NCBI GenBank assembly: GCA_002315885.1
Contig: DCIO01000098.1
Span: forward strand, 266 to 41,711
Source: Lentisphaeria bacterium UBA1724
GTDB lineage: Bacteria > Verrucomicrobiota > Lentisphaeria > Oligosphaerales > Oligosphaeraceae
Length of the DNA: 41,446 bases
Reading direction: 5' to 3'
Part shown: in pieces, positions 16,667-25,537 of the stretch
How the letters are laid out: each line of letters begins with the position of its first letter
How positions within the stretch are numbered: position 1 is the stretch's first letter
Notes under the pieces: model-generated
Databases searched by the model: none
The model's input: only the letters and a program-made list of their open reading frames with translations
What the model was told of the DNA's origin: nothing
Translations under genes and position numbers: made by a program

Positions 16667-18886
16667 TTATCTTCCAGCAAGGACTGCTACCACGGAATTG
16701 ATGGTGATCATCTGTCCAGCCAAGGGTGTCAGTGCCTGCCTCAGGAGAGCCAGGTCTTCCGAGGAGAGTCCGGCGCGGAGGAGTTGCGATGCGTAGGAGG
16801 CAGGCGAAGCGGTAGTCATCCAGCGTTCCAGCACCTGTGGTGGCAGGATCTGCGTGCGGTGAGACTCCAGCAAATTCTCCAGGAGCCCCTGGAAGCCCGC
16901 ATTCTCGGCCTCTGCGTGCAATTCCGGGAGATCCCAAGCGATGCGTGCGTCGGCGTCTTCATTGTAGATACGCTCTTCGGCCTGGTATATCGAGGTAGGG
17001 AGCTGCTGTGCCGTGAGCTTGGAAAGTCGCTGACTGCGACGAGGGAGATTTTCCGCCAACGCCACCGTGCCCTCCTTGTCCAGCAAATCGTGGATGGTCC
17101 TCCATGCGGCTGGGCGGTCCGCAGACTGCCCCAGGGCATTCCGTCCTACAATGAAATCGAATTTGACCTCGCCATCTCCGCATTCCAGCAGGAGTCTCGG
17201 CAAATCCGCGACTTCGCCCACCAGGATCTTCGGCTGGCGCAATTCGGGGAGATTACCGGATTGTTCCAGGAGGACGCGCTTGGCCTCGGGCGTACGCACC
17301 AACGCCCAGACGCCGCCCTCGGGGACATGCCGCACCGCCTCCCAGGTCAGGAAGCCCGTATCCGCGGTCAAATCCAGGATGCGTTCGTGTCGTTGGATAT
17401 CCCGTGTGCGGAAGAGTTCCGCGCGGAGTGTCGCCAGGAACCCCGCCAGGGAATCCACAGCCCGCGCCAGCCACTGGTCGGTGACTTTATCTCCCGGGGA
17501 GAAAGTCAGGATTTCGGGGGGCGCCAGCTGATTTTCGGATTCACGGAGAGCCGCCAGCTGCAATTCCCGTCGTTCTCGGATTTGTCCCGCCAGGGATTTT
17601 TCGTATCCCAATTCTCCGGGTTCGTAGAAGACTCGTCCCTGTAACGACGAGGGCAGATACTGTTGTGCCACCCAGTGGTTTCGGTATTCATGGGGGTATT
17701 TGTAACCCACGCCATGTCCGAAGCCCTTCTGGTCGCGGCTGGCATCCCGAAGATGATTCGGCACCTCGCCATCCCGTTCGTGTTCCACAAACTTCAGCGC
17801 ATCGAAGAACCCCAGCACCGAATTGGATTTCGGTGCAGTGGCGCAGTAGAGTGCGGCGTGGGCCAGGGGGAAATTGCCCTCGGGCATACCCACGCGGTCG
17901 AATGCCTCGGCGCAGGATGCAATAAAGGGCAGTGCGTGGGGATCCGCCATGCCGATGTCCTCGGAGGCGAAAATCATCATGCGCCGGAAGATGAACCGCG
18001 GGTCTTCTCCCGCATAGACCATCTTCGCCAGCCAGTAGAAAACCGCGTCGGGATCGGAACCCCGCATGGATTTAATGAAAGCGGAGATGGTATCGAAGTG
18101 ATAGTCGCCCTCGCGGTCGTAAAGCACCGCGCGGTGCTGGATGGACTCCTCCGCCACCGCCAAGGTGATGACAATGACTCCCTCTGCGTTGGGTTCCGTG
18201 GTCTCCACCGCCAACTCCAGCGCATTCAGCGCCGCACGGGCATCGCCATTGGCCACATTGGCCAGGTGATTCAATGCGTCATCCTCCAAACGGATGTTGA
18301 GATTGCCATAACCACGCTCGGGAGTCGCTAGCGCCTGCCTCAGCACTGCCTTGATATCCTGGTCGTCCAGAGGCTTCAGCTGGAAGATACGGCTGCGGGA
18401 AACCAGCGCTCGATTCACGGTGAAGTAGGGATTTTCCGTGGTGGCGCCAATCAAAATGATGGTACCATTCTCCACCCAGGGAAGCAACGCGTCCTGCTGG
18501 GCTTTGTTCCAACGGTGGACCTCATCGATGAACAAAATCGTCCGCTGACCGAATTCCCCCAGACGGCGCTGGGCGGACTGGGTGACTTCCTTCAAGTCCG
18601 CAATGCCCGTCATCACTGCATTCAAGGTGACGAAAGCGGATTTGGTGGTGTTGGCGATGACGCTGGCCAGGGTGGTCTTACCCGTCCCAGGAGGACCATA
18701 GAAAATCACCGACGACAACCGGTCCGCCTGGATGGCACGACGCAATAGCCGCCCCGGTGCCAGCAAATGCCGCTGACCGATATACTCCTCCAATGTCTGG
18801 GGACGCATGCGGGCCGCCAGGGGCGATTCCTTCTTCAGGCGCTCCTTGCGGGCATGCTCAAACAAACTGGGGGAGGTCATCGACAT
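16667..18886 (-). CDS. rarA: RarA/MgsA AAA+ ATPase fused to a methyltransferase-like domain
   Basis: 739 residues, against about 440 for ordinary RarA. Residues 1-430 carry the RarA clamp-loader-like ATPase: Walker A GPPGTGKT (64-71), Walker B ILFIDEVH (117-124), sensor GATTENP (147-153), arginine finger SRSRIF (163-168), and the C-terminal signature GYKYPHEYRNHWVAQQYLP near 400. RarA acts at stalled replication forks. Residues from about 490 on are an extra domain with ILDLTADTGFLTWEA (a motif-I-like Rossmann segment) and FDFIVGRNAL, resembling a SAM-dependent methyltransferase fold, though the NPPY-type catalytic motif is absent. Fusions of this kind are annotated in other phyla as RarA/unknown domain fusion proteins. 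A 7-bp repeat array ends two bases before the ATG. Confidence 0.93.
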   Translation of the reverse strand: MSMTSPSLFEHARKERLKKESPLAARMRPQTLEEYIGQRHLLAPGRLLRRAIQADRLSSVIFYGPPGTGKTTLASVIANTTKSAFVTLNAVMTGIADLKEVTQSAQRRLGEFGQRTILFIDEVHRWNKAQQDALLPWVENGTIILIGATTENPYFTVNRALVSRSRIFQLKPLDDQDIKAVLRQALATPERGYGNLNIRLEDDALNHLANVANGDARAALNALELAVETTEPNAEGVIVITLAVAEESIQHRAVLYDREGDYHFDTISAFIKSMRGSDPDAVFYWLAKMVYAGEDPRFIFRRMMIFASEDIGMADPHALPFIASCAEAFDRVGMPEGNFPLAHAALYCATAPKSNSVLGFFDALKFVEHERDGEVPNHLRDASRDQKGFGHGVGYKYPHEYRNHWVAQQYLPSSLQGRVFYEPGELGYEKSLAGQIRERRELQLAALRESENQLAPPEILTFSPGDKVTDQWLARAVDSLAGFLATLRAELFRTRDIQRHERILDLTADTGFLTWEAVRHVPEGGVWALVRTPEAKRVLLEQSGNLPELRQPKILVGEVADLPRLLLECGDGEVKFDFIVGRNALGQSADRPAAWRTIHDLLDKEGTVALAENLPRRSQRLSKLTAQQLPTSIYQAEERIYNEDADARIAWDLPELHAEAENAGFQGLLENLLESHRTQILPPQVLERWMTTASPASYASQLLRAGLSSEDLALLRQALTPLAGQMITINSVVAVLAGR

Positions 18887-18887
18887 G

Positions 18888-18936
18888 TCAATGCTTAATG
18901 CTCAATGCTCAATGCTCAATTCTCAATGCTCAATGA
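18888..18936. repeat. Heptamer tandem repeat, 7 units, before rarA
   Basis: Seven units of TCAATGC or one-to-two-base variants (TTAATGC, TCAATTC, TCAATGA) run without gaps. On the rarA strand they read as GCATTGA repeats ending two bases before its ATG. No Shine-Dalgarno site is left in this position, so the array forms the leader itself. Related arrays occur at 31981, 36957 and 39314. Confidence 0.9.
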
Positions 18937-18971
18937 AGGAGGAATTAGGAATTGTTACTAATTCAGAATGC

Positions 18972-20378
18972 TTATGCCTTTACTTCCTGGGTCATGAAGG
19001 CCTCGATGACGGGGAGTTCGGGCTTGAGGATGGTCTTGCGCAGAGGCAGTTCCTTCAGGGCTTCCAGGGCGGGATGAGTAGCGAGGCTTTCGTCTCCCAG
19101 CGCCTGGCCGATGGCGGCGGGGAACTTTCCGGGATGGGCGGTTTCCAAGCAGAGTGTGGCAGTGCCTTCTAGGGGATTTGCCTCCGCCACGGCAACGCCG
19201 ACCGCGCCGTGTGGATCCAACAGGACCTGGTAGAACTCCCAATACTTCTTGATGGTGGCCAGAGTCATGGCGGTATCGCCGCGGCCTGCCGCAAAATCTG
19301 TATCCTGTCCCTCGAGGCAGATTGGCGTCCCCTGCTTGAATGCCTCCATCAGCGCCTTGACTTTCGCCGCATCCTCGCCCACACGATAGTAGAGGTAGCG
19401 CTCGAAGTTGCTGGCCACCTGGATGTCCATGGAGGGAGAGAGAGTGGGATGCACATCGCCGCGGGTATAGACGCCCGTGTTGAAGAAACGGGAGAGGATG
19501 TCGTTCTCGTTGGTAGCCAACAGCAACCGCTTGACAGGAGCGCCCATCTTCTGGGCAACATACCCCGCAAAGATGTCCCCGAAATTTCCCGTGGGGACGC
19601 ACACCTGCAGCGGGATTTCCTTGCCGAGGGCCTCCTGAACCCGGAAGCTCCCCCAGAAGTAGTAGACGACCTGCGCCAGAATGCGCGCCCAGTTCACGGA
19701 ATTCACCGCGCCCAAGTGCATGGAGGACTTGAAGGGCAAGTCGTTGAAGATCTCTTTCAGGACACGCTGGCCGTCATCAAAAGTCCCCTCAATGGCAATG
19801 CAGTGGACATTGGGGTCGGGGACCGTGGCCATCTGACGCTCCTGCAAGGGACTGACACGACCCTCGGGATACATGATGAAAATCTCAATGCCGTCCTTGC
19901 CACGGACGCCGTGAATTGCGGCGCTGCCCGTATCGCCGCTGGTGGCGCCCAGGATGTTCAAACGACCACCGCGGCGCTTGAGAATCGCGGCAAAGAGGTT
20001 GCCCAGGAATTGCAGCGCCACATCCTTGAATGCCAGAGTAGGACCGTGGTAGAGTTCCGCCACAAAGAGCCCGCTGTCACCCATGGGCTTGACGGGGACT
20101 ACTTCCTTGGTATCGAAAGTCGCGTAGCTGGCGTCCACCAGCGCCTTCAACTCATCGGCGGGAATCGCGTCTCCCACGAAGGGCTTCATCACCTCCAACG
20201 CCAATTCCGGATAACTGAGAGTCTTCCAGACTTCCAAAGTCGCTTGGGAGACCTTCGGGATTCGCGCGGGAACCAGCAAACCGCCGTCGGTCGCCAGCCC
20301 CATCATCACCGCATCCGCAAAATTCACGGGCTCAATTCCGCCCCGGGTACTGATGTATTGAGAAGAAGTCATTTCCAT
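18972..20378 (-). CDS. thrC: Threonine synthase
   Basis: 468 residues, PLP-dependent conversion of O-phosphohomoserine to threonine, the last step of threonine biosynthesis, cytoplasmic. The N-terminus shows the threonine synthase signature (YISTRGG, then DGGLLVPARIP), and the PLP lysine is Lys118 in HGPTLAFKDVALQFLG. ATSGDTGSAAI and NSVNWARILAQVVYYF are also family-specific. The length fits the E. coli-type enzyme. It is not next to other threonine genes (thrA, thrB), so it is probably transcribed alone from a promoter in the 160-base divergent gap with the DJ-1 gene. Start: first ATG at 20378, with an AGGA-type site upstream; a second ATG two codons later is possible. Confidence 0.96.
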   Translation of the reverse strand: MEMTSSQYISTRGGIEPVNFADAVMMGLATDGGLLVPARIPKVSQATLEVWKTLSYPELALEVMKPFVGDAIPADELKALVDASYATFDTKEVVPVKPMGDSGLFVAELYHGPTLAFKDVALQFLGNLFAAILKRRGGRLNILGATSGDTGSAAIHGVRGKDGIEIFIMYPEGRVSPLQERQMATVPDPNVHCIAIEGTFDDGQRVLKEIFNDLPFKSSMHLGAVNSVNWARILAQVVYYFWGSFRVQEALGKEIPLQVCVPTGNFGDIFAGYVAQKMGAPVKRLLLATNENDILSRFFNTGVYTRGDVHPTLSPSMDIQVASNFERYLYYRVGEDAAKVKALMEAFKQGTPICLEGQDTDFAAGRGDTAMTLATIKKYWEFYQVLLDPHGAVGVAVAEANPLEGTATLCLETAHPGKFPAAIGQALGDESLATHPALEALKELPLRKTILKPELPVIEAFMTQEVKA

Positions 20379-20405
20379 CGTTATCCTACTCTCCAGAAAA
20401 AGGGT

Positions 20406-20434
20406 ATTATATTGTTACGTTTTTCAGAAAAGAA
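20406..20434 (-). promoter_or_regulatory. Candidate sigma-70 promoter for thrC
   Basis: On the minus strand a perfect -10 box TATAAT (20406-20411) is preceded at 17 bases by TTCTTT, a weak -35. It lies about 30 bases before the thrC start in the gap shared with the divergent DJ-1 gene. The -10 match is good; the -35 is poor, so this is a candidate only. I see no clear promoter for the DJ-1 side. Confidence 0.4.
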
Positions 20435-20538
20435 TTCAAAATCCGCCTCTTTTGCACCTGAGCGCCACCGCGCACGGGATACAAATGGGGTCCCCAAACG
20501 GGAAACTTTGCTAATATAAGCCACGTCGGACCGCTTCA

Positions 20539-21096
20539 ATGTTTCAGAAAGCTTTGATTTTTCTCGCCAATGGTTTCGAAGAACTGGAGGCACTCGCCCC
20601 CATCGACGTCCTTCGACGGGCTGGCGTGCATGTGACCACGGCGGGCGTGCAGGCAACCGACGACAATCTCGTCTGCGGTGCGCACAGTGTCCGGGTTCTC
20701 TGTGACATCCGTGCCAGCGAAGTCAATCCCGCCGAATACGATTTTGTTTACTTCCCAGGCGGCATGCCTGGCGCCACCAACCTGGCGGCATGCCCCCAGT
20801 GCCTGGAAGCGGCTCGCGTCATCTACAACGCGGGCGGATTTGTGTGCGCAATCTGCGCGGCGCCCATTGTGCTGGAGGCCGCGGGATTGCTGGACAACCA
20901 GGAATACACCTGCTATCCTGGTTTTGAGAAACGCATCTCCCACGGCACTTACACGGGAAAATTCATCCAGAAGAGCGGCCGCATCCTGACTGCATGCGGT
21001 CCCGCCGCCGCGCTGGATTTCTCCCTGGAAATCCTCCGTGCAGGCGGTGCTTCCGCCCTGGCGGCCCAGCTGGCCGCGGGAATGATGCGGAAGTAG
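20539..21096 (+). CDS. DJ-1/PfpI family protein (YajL/DJ-1 type)
   Basis: 185 residues covering the whole single-domain DJ-1 fold. The nucleophile-elbow cysteine is Cys106 in FVCAICAAP, and the conserved acidic partner is Glu14 or Glu15 in ANGFEELEALAP. YDFVYFPGGMPGATNL and the GRILTACGPAAALDF terminus match DJ-1 rather than PfpI proteases. Family members protect against oxidative and carbonyl stress or act as chaperones; the exact reaction is debated. It precedes the ABC permease gene by 58 bases. No Shine-Dalgarno site is visible before the ATG at 20539. Confidence 0.93.
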   Translation: MFQKALIFLANGFEELEALAPIDVLRRAGVHVTTAGVQATDDNLVCGAHSVRVLCDIRASEVNPAEYDFVYFPGGMPGATNLAACPQCLEAARVIYNAGGFVCAICAAPIVLEAAGLLDNQEYTCYPGFEKRISHGTYTGKFIQKSGRILTACGPAAALDFSLEILRAGGASALAAQLAAGMMRK

Positions 21097-21154
21097 CCGC
21101 AGTTCCTGCATCCCTTTTCATTAAATTCCACAACCCTCATATACGGATAGAACA

Positions 21155-22741
21155 GTGAAATCCTTCATCGCCATCCTAAAACAGACCATCCGCTCTGCCA
21201 TGCGGTCAAAGGTCTTCATCGTGCTTTTCGCACTTATTCTCCTCTGCGTCATCGGACTGCCTCTGACTATCCGCGGCGACAACACCGCAGCGGGTCTTAT
21301 CCAGGTCTCCCTGACATACTCCCTGAATCTGGTCATTGCACTGATTTCCGCATCCTGCCTCTGGCTGGCATGCTCACTGCTCTCCAGCGAAATCGAGGGC
21401 TACCAGATCCACATGGTGGTCACCAAACCCTGCCATAAGTGGATGCTCTGGGTCGGAAAATTCGCAGGCGTCTTCCTGATGCACGCCATCATCCTGGTCA
21501 TCTCTATGTTCATCATCTATGGCCTGACCTTCTACCGCCTGGACCGCGCACACAAGACCGGCCTCTTCACCGACAACGATATCCAAAAACTCCACCAGGA
21601 ATCCCTGGTCGCACGACGCGAATTCCGACCCACTCCCATCGATCTGCGGGACGCCGTCACCAAAGAATATGAAAAGCGAGTCCGCGCGGGTTCCGTGGAT
21701 GCACGTCTGGACGAACTGGCCATCAAGAAGGGTATCATGCAGGAATTGGCGGAACAGGCCATGCGAAATATCACCCTCAAGCCCGGCGAAACGCACTCCT
21801 GGAATTTCGACAACGTCCTCCTGCCCAAGGAAAATCCCGTCCTCTATCTGCGCTTCCGCATGTATTCCAATGACAGCAACACCACCGACCAGCGCCAGAT
21901 CAACCTGGACTTGGGTTTCCAGGTCTTCTCCGATGAAAATGGCAAGGCTCTTCCCCGCACGGGCGATGTCCCCGAAATCTGGTATTCCATGGTGACTGGC
22001 GCGCCCTTCGTGATGCCTGGTGGCTCCTGGCAGGAACTCTCCACCGTGGCCCAGAACGCCCCCCGCAATGCGGATGACCAGATTGAACTCCAGGAAAATC
22101 AGCTTCCCGCCTACGCGCCCATGCTGGTGGACACCGATGTGAAGAATTCCGCGAAATTCATGGTCCGCAATCTGATGGCGCTTCCACCCAGAGAATCCGT
22201 CCCCCAGGATGAAGAGACACTGAGGGAATACGACCGCCAGGAGCGCAATGCCACCGCGGTCTTCCAGGTGGCGGATGGCCCCACGCTGCTGTGCCCCGTG
22301 GCGTCCTTCTTCAACAACTATCTGCGCACCATGCTCATGGCGCTCCTCCAGCTGGCCTTCCTGGCCGCGCTGGGTTGCACCGTCGGCGCACTCTTCTCCA
22401 CTCCCGTGGCAGTCTTCGTGGCAGTGGCATACCTGGTCATCGGACTGGTGCTGCCCTTCGCCTTGAACGCGCCCCTGCGTGCAGGAGACGGCTCCTTCAT
22501 GTATGCCAATGTCTGGGAAAAATCCGCCCACTACATGGCAAAAGTGGTGGAGATGCTGGTTGTCACCGTGGATGACCTGGATTGCACTGGCGATCTGGCC
22601 ACGGGTAAGCTGGTCGAGACCTCCGAGATTGGCTGGGCATTCCTCAAAATCCTGGTCATCCGCAGTGGTCTGCTGGCGTTGATTGGCATCCTCTGCCTGA
22701 ATCGTCGTGAACTCGGTCTCGTGGTCCGCAGAATTTCGTAA
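21155..22741 (+). CDS. ABC-2-type transporter permease with large extracytoplasmic domain
   Basis: 528 residues starting with GTG. About six hydrophobic segments: near 18-38, 50-72, 93-117, then a soluble stretch of about 270 residues (120-385), then 392-413, 417-440 and 490-515. This matches ABC-2 permeases with an extracytoplasmic loop. The soluble part has beta-rich segments (SWNFDNVLLPKENPVLYLRFRMYSN) and no recognised catalytic motif. No ATPase gene lies next to it in this window, which is unusual. It is followed after 27 bases by the TPR-like gene, with which it probably forms a functional unit. Substrate unknown; lipid, polysaccharide and protein export are all possible. Confidence 0.75.
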   Translation: MKSFIAILKQTIRSAMRSKVFIVLFALILLCVIGLPLTIRGDNTAAGLIQVSLTYSLNLVIALISASCLWLACSLLSSEIEGYQIHMVVTKPCHKWMLWVGKFAGVFLMHAIILVISMFIIYGLTFYRLDRAHKTGLFTDNDIQKLHQESLVARREFRPTPIDLRDAVTKEYEKRVRAGSVDARLDELAIKKGIMQELAEQAMRNITLKPGETHSWNFDNVLLPKENPVLYLRFRMYSNDSNTTDQRQINLDLGFQVFSDENGKALPRTGDVPEIWYSMVTGAPFVMPGGSWQELSTVAQNAPRNADDQIELQENQLPAYAPMLVDTDVKNSAKFMVRNLMALPPRESVPQDEETLREYDRQERNATAVFQVADGPTLLCPVASFFNNYLRTMLMALLQLAFLAALGCTVGALFSTPVAVFVAVAYLVIGLVLPFALNAPLRAGDGSFMYANVWEKSAHYMAKVVEMLVVTVDDLDCTGDLATGKLVETSEIGWAFLKILVIRSGLLALIGILCLNRRELGLVVRRIS

Positions 22742-22768
22742 ACGAATCCCCAATCCCATATACCTGAA

Positions 22769-24412
22769 ATGAAAAGCAGCTTCTCACGCATCCTGGCCAT
22801 TGTGGTGGCCATGGTCCTGCTCCTGGGCGCACTCTCCTTCCTCCAAAACCGGATGAACGCACTGCGCGCAGAATACCACTTGACTGACAACACACCCCTG
22901 GAAAATGCGCCCCCCGTGGTGGCATTCACCAGCGTCGCACTGGGTGGATTCCGCGGCATCCTGGCGGACTGCCTCTGGATCCGTTCTGGACGCATGCAGG
23001 AAGAAGGCAAATACTACGAGATGGTCCAGTTGGCAGACTGGATCGTCAAACTCCAGCCCCGTTTCACGGGCGCCCATGCCTTCCTGGGCTGGAATATGTC
23101 CTACAACGTCTCCGTGACCTTCACCAGCTTCGAAGACCGCTGGCGCTGGGTCAAGCGCGGTCTGGAACTCATCCGCGACGAAGCCCTGGAATACAACCCC
23201 GGCGACCCCAACCTCTTCCAGCAGCTGGGTTGGATCTTCCAGCACAAGATGGGCCAGGATTTGGATGACGCCAACCGCTACTACAAAGTCGAGTGGGCAA
23301 AAGAGATGATCCGTCTCTTCGGCGACTACTACGGCAAATGGGAAGAGCTGGACAAGGCGCCCCTGAATGAATCCAAGCTCCTGGCAGTCCTGGGCGACAA
23401 GGCTGCGGACTATCGCCGCATCCTCACCGAAAACAACGCCGATTTCGCCAAACTGGAACTGGAATTCCGCGAAGTGGCATCCATCCCCGAACGCTACCGC
23501 GCCGCATTTGACGAGGCGGGAATCACCGCAGATGTGGAAATCTGCTTGCGCCACCGCTGGATGCTCTACAAATACCGCATGGATCCCAAATACATGATGC
23601 GCATGAACACCATGTATGGCGAATTCGACTGGCGCCTGGCGGAAGCCCACGCCGTCTATTGGGCCCAGAAGGGTAAGGATGTCTGGGCGGATCCCTCCGC
23701 CTCCTTCAAACGCCTCAACTGCGACCGCATGATCTTCCAGTCCCTGAACGTGGGTTTCTCCACGGGTAAGCTCCTCTATCTGAAGGGCGACCTCAAGACC
23801 CTGCAGATGCAGCCCAACTTCGCACTGGCGGATTCCGCAAAGCAGGCATATCTGGATACCATCGCCGAGCACCCCAACAACAACATCCAGGGCGCATACA
23901 GCAACTTCCTGGTGGATGCCATCGTCCGACTCTACATCTTCGGTTACAAGAAGAAGGCGGCAAATTGGTTCGACTACGCCAAGAACTACAACCCATCCCG
24001 TTTCAGCGGAGAGCTGGAGCCCTTCGTGGTCAAGGAACTGGCGGAAGACCTGGTGGATGCGAACCACCGCACCGCAGAACAGACCATCAACAGCTATCTC
24101 TTCCAGGCATACACCATCCTGGCATACGCAGCAGACGAGGAAGCCGACGAATTCAAGTCCTTCGAAAGCCTCACACTCACCGCAAAATCCATCTACGATA
24201 CATACATGAAGGCCGTCTCCGGCACCGAACTGCGCCGCGGTCTGCCTCCCTTCGACCAACTCCGCCGCACTGCATTGGGGAACATCGGACGCCTGCTGGG
24301 CGCCAATCCCGACACCAAGCAACTGGCGGAGAACCTGGCGCGCTTCCAGCACATCCCCGTGGAGCGCTTCATCCCCAGAGCGGAAGAAATCAAGGCCCCA
24401 ACCGTCAAATAA
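22769..24412 (+). CDS. Membrane-anchored TPR-like protein, PVC type
   Basis: 547 residues with an N-terminal transmembrane helix (about 8-25) and an otherwise alpha-helical, TPR-like body. Characteristic segments are SVALGGFRGILADCLWIRSGRMQEEGKYYEMVQLADWIVKLQPRF and DPNLFQQLGWIFQHKMGQDLDDANRYY, which I associate with uncharacterised proteins of PVC bacteria encoded beside ABC transporter permeases. Aromatic, repeat-like periodicity continues to about residue 450. It is probably anchored with the helical body outside the cytoplasm, perhaps as a docking protein for the permease; this is inference. Three bases separate it from the ExbB gene, so the operon continues. Confidence 0.75.
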   Translation: MKSSFSRILAIVVAMVLLLGALSFLQNRMNALRAEYHLTDNTPLENAPPVVAFTSVALGGFRGILADCLWIRSGRMQEEGKYYEMVQLADWIVKLQPRFTGAHAFLGWNMSYNVSVTFTSFEDRWRWVKRGLELIRDEALEYNPGDPNLFQQLGWIFQHKMGQDLDDANRYYKVEWAKEMIRLFGDYYGKWEELDKAPLNESKLLAVLGDKAADYRRILTENNADFAKLELEFREVASIPERYRAAFDEAGITADVEICLRHRWMLYKYRMDPKYMMRMNTMYGEFDWRLAEAHAVYWAQKGKDVWADPSASFKRLNCDRMIFQSLNVGFSTGKLLYLKGDLKTLQMQPNFALADSAKQAYLDTIAEHPNNNIQGAYSNFLVDAIVRLYIFGYKKKAANWFDYAKNYNPSRFSGELEPFVVKELAEDLVDANHRTAEQTINSYLFQAYTILAYAADEEADEFKSFESLTLTAKSIYDTYMKAVSGTELRRGLPPFDQLRRTALGNIGRLLGANPDTKQLAENLARFQHIPVERFIPRAEEIKAPTVK

Positions 24413-24415
24413 TCC

Positions 24416-25063
24416 ATGCCTGAGAATCTCACTTCCGGAGTCGCCGGCATTCTTTGCGGCGTAATCCTCATCTTCACTGTCATCGCGCTGATTCTCGCGG
24501 TCGATCGGTATTTCTATCTCCATCGCGCACGAGTGGATACCTTCGAACTGCTGCGCGGGCTGCTGAACCAGCTGCGCACGGGCCGCGTCAAGGAAGCCGT
24601 GGCGAATTGCGATGCCAAGACTGGCCCTGTGGGCGAAATCTTCCGTACCGCCATCGAACACTGGCACGACGGCGAAGCCGCCATACGCCATGCAGTGGAA
24701 GAATGCGGCATGCTCCTGGTGCCACGCCTGGAACGCAATCTGAAACTCCTGACCGCGTTCGCTAACTTCCTCCCCATTGCGGGATTCATGGGGACCATCC
24801 TCTCACTCATCGGAGCATTTGACAAAATCAGCAATGACGCCACCTTCGATGCAAAAGCGATTTCCGGCGACATCAAATACGCGCTCTACTGCCTGGCAGC
24901 GGGACTCCTGGCCTCGTTGGCATGCCAGATCTTCCACGCGGTGCTCGTGGAAAAAATTGACCACATTCTAGAGGAGATGGGCAAAGGCGCTTCGGAGATT
25001 ACCTTCTTCCTCACTCATAATCCGCCTCCCGCCGAACCAGAGAACAACGGAAGCAAAAAATAA
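24416..25063 (+). CDS. MotA/TolQ/ExbB proton-channel family protein, lacking channel residues
   Basis: 215 residues with three hydrophobic segments (about 10-29, 112-133, 156-177), the ExbB/TolQ topology. The GFMGTILSLIGAF motif keeps Thr127, the equivalent of E. coli ExbB Thr148. The last helix reads KYALYCLAAGL, where E. coli has EALLATAIGL: Glu176 becomes Tyr155 and Thr181 becomes Leu160. Both residues are needed in E. coli for proton use. Its partner ExbD also lacks the channel Asp. In the usual complex ExbB pentamers surround an ExbD dimer and drive TonB or Tol from the proton gradient. Here energy coupling is doubtful. It is 12 bases before exbD and three after the TPR gene. Confidence 0.88.
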   Translation: MPENLTSGVAGILCGVILIFTVIALILAVDRYFYLHRARVDTFELLRGLLNQLRTGRVKEAVANCDAKTGPVGEIFRTAIEHWHDGEAAIRHAVEECGMLLVPRLERNLKLLTAFANFLPIAGFMGTILSLIGAFDKISNDATFDAKAISGDIKYALYCLAAGLLASLACQIFHAVLVEKIDHILEEMGKGASEITFFLTHNPPPAEPENNGSKK

Positions 25064-25075
25064 CCCCGCAGACAG

Positions 25076-25537
25076 ATGTATTATCGTTGGCGCTCACATA
25101 GAAACTCCGTCCCCACTGCCACGCCTGTGGTCGTCGGGACCATGGGGCTCTTTGCGGTGTTGCTAATCGTCTTCCTTGCCTGTAGCCAGCGCGTCTCCAT
25201 GCCAGGGACGCCCATCACGCTCCCGCGCTTCGAAAACGAAAAATCTACCCCCGTCCCGAAGAAGGTAGTGACTGTCACGAAAAATGGCGACATCTTCTTC
25301 AATGCCGAGAAGCTGAAGGACACCGACGCCCTTGGGCAGGTGCTCAAGAATGCCAAGAAGGGGAAAGAGGACTGGGTAGTCGTCTTCTACGCGGACAAGG
25401 ATACGCCCCTTGGCTTTATTGCAAAACTCTTTGATATCGCACGCGGAGCCGATTTCAATGCCTATCTGGCCACAGATGGCAACAGCCTTCGTGACACCCC
25501 CAGCCATGTCCCAGCCCAAGACGACAAATCCCTCTGA
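25076..25537 (+). CDS. ExbD/TolR-like protein without the conserved transmembrane Asp
   Basis: 153 residues: short cytoplasmic N-terminus, one transmembrane helix (about 17-36, TPVVVGTMGLFAVLLIVFLA) and a periplasmic alpha/beta domain (VVTVTKNGDIFFNAEKL, WVVVFYADKDTPLGFIAKLFDIAR), the ExbD/TolR layout. The usual TPhhD motif reads TPVVV, so the channel Asp (Asp25 in E. coli ExbD) is Val20. There is no acidic residue elsewhere in the helix. I checked the codons. Loss together with the ExbB changes suggests co-evolution rather than a sequencing error. The last 32 bases overlap the TonB-like gene. Confidence 0.85.
   Translation: MYYRWRSHRNSVPTATPVVVGTMGLFAVLLIVFLACSQRVSMPGTPITLPRFENEKSTPVPKKVVTVTKNGDIFFNAEKLKDTDALGQVLKNAKKGKEDWVVVFYADKDTPLGFIAKLFDIARGADFNAYLATDGNSLRDTPSHVPAQDDKSL

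Noticed and set aside
22784..24691. A 635-codon minus-strand frame across the TPR-like and ExbB genes.
   Set aside because: It crosses two plus-strand genes with recognisable domains and has no domain or ribosome site of its own.
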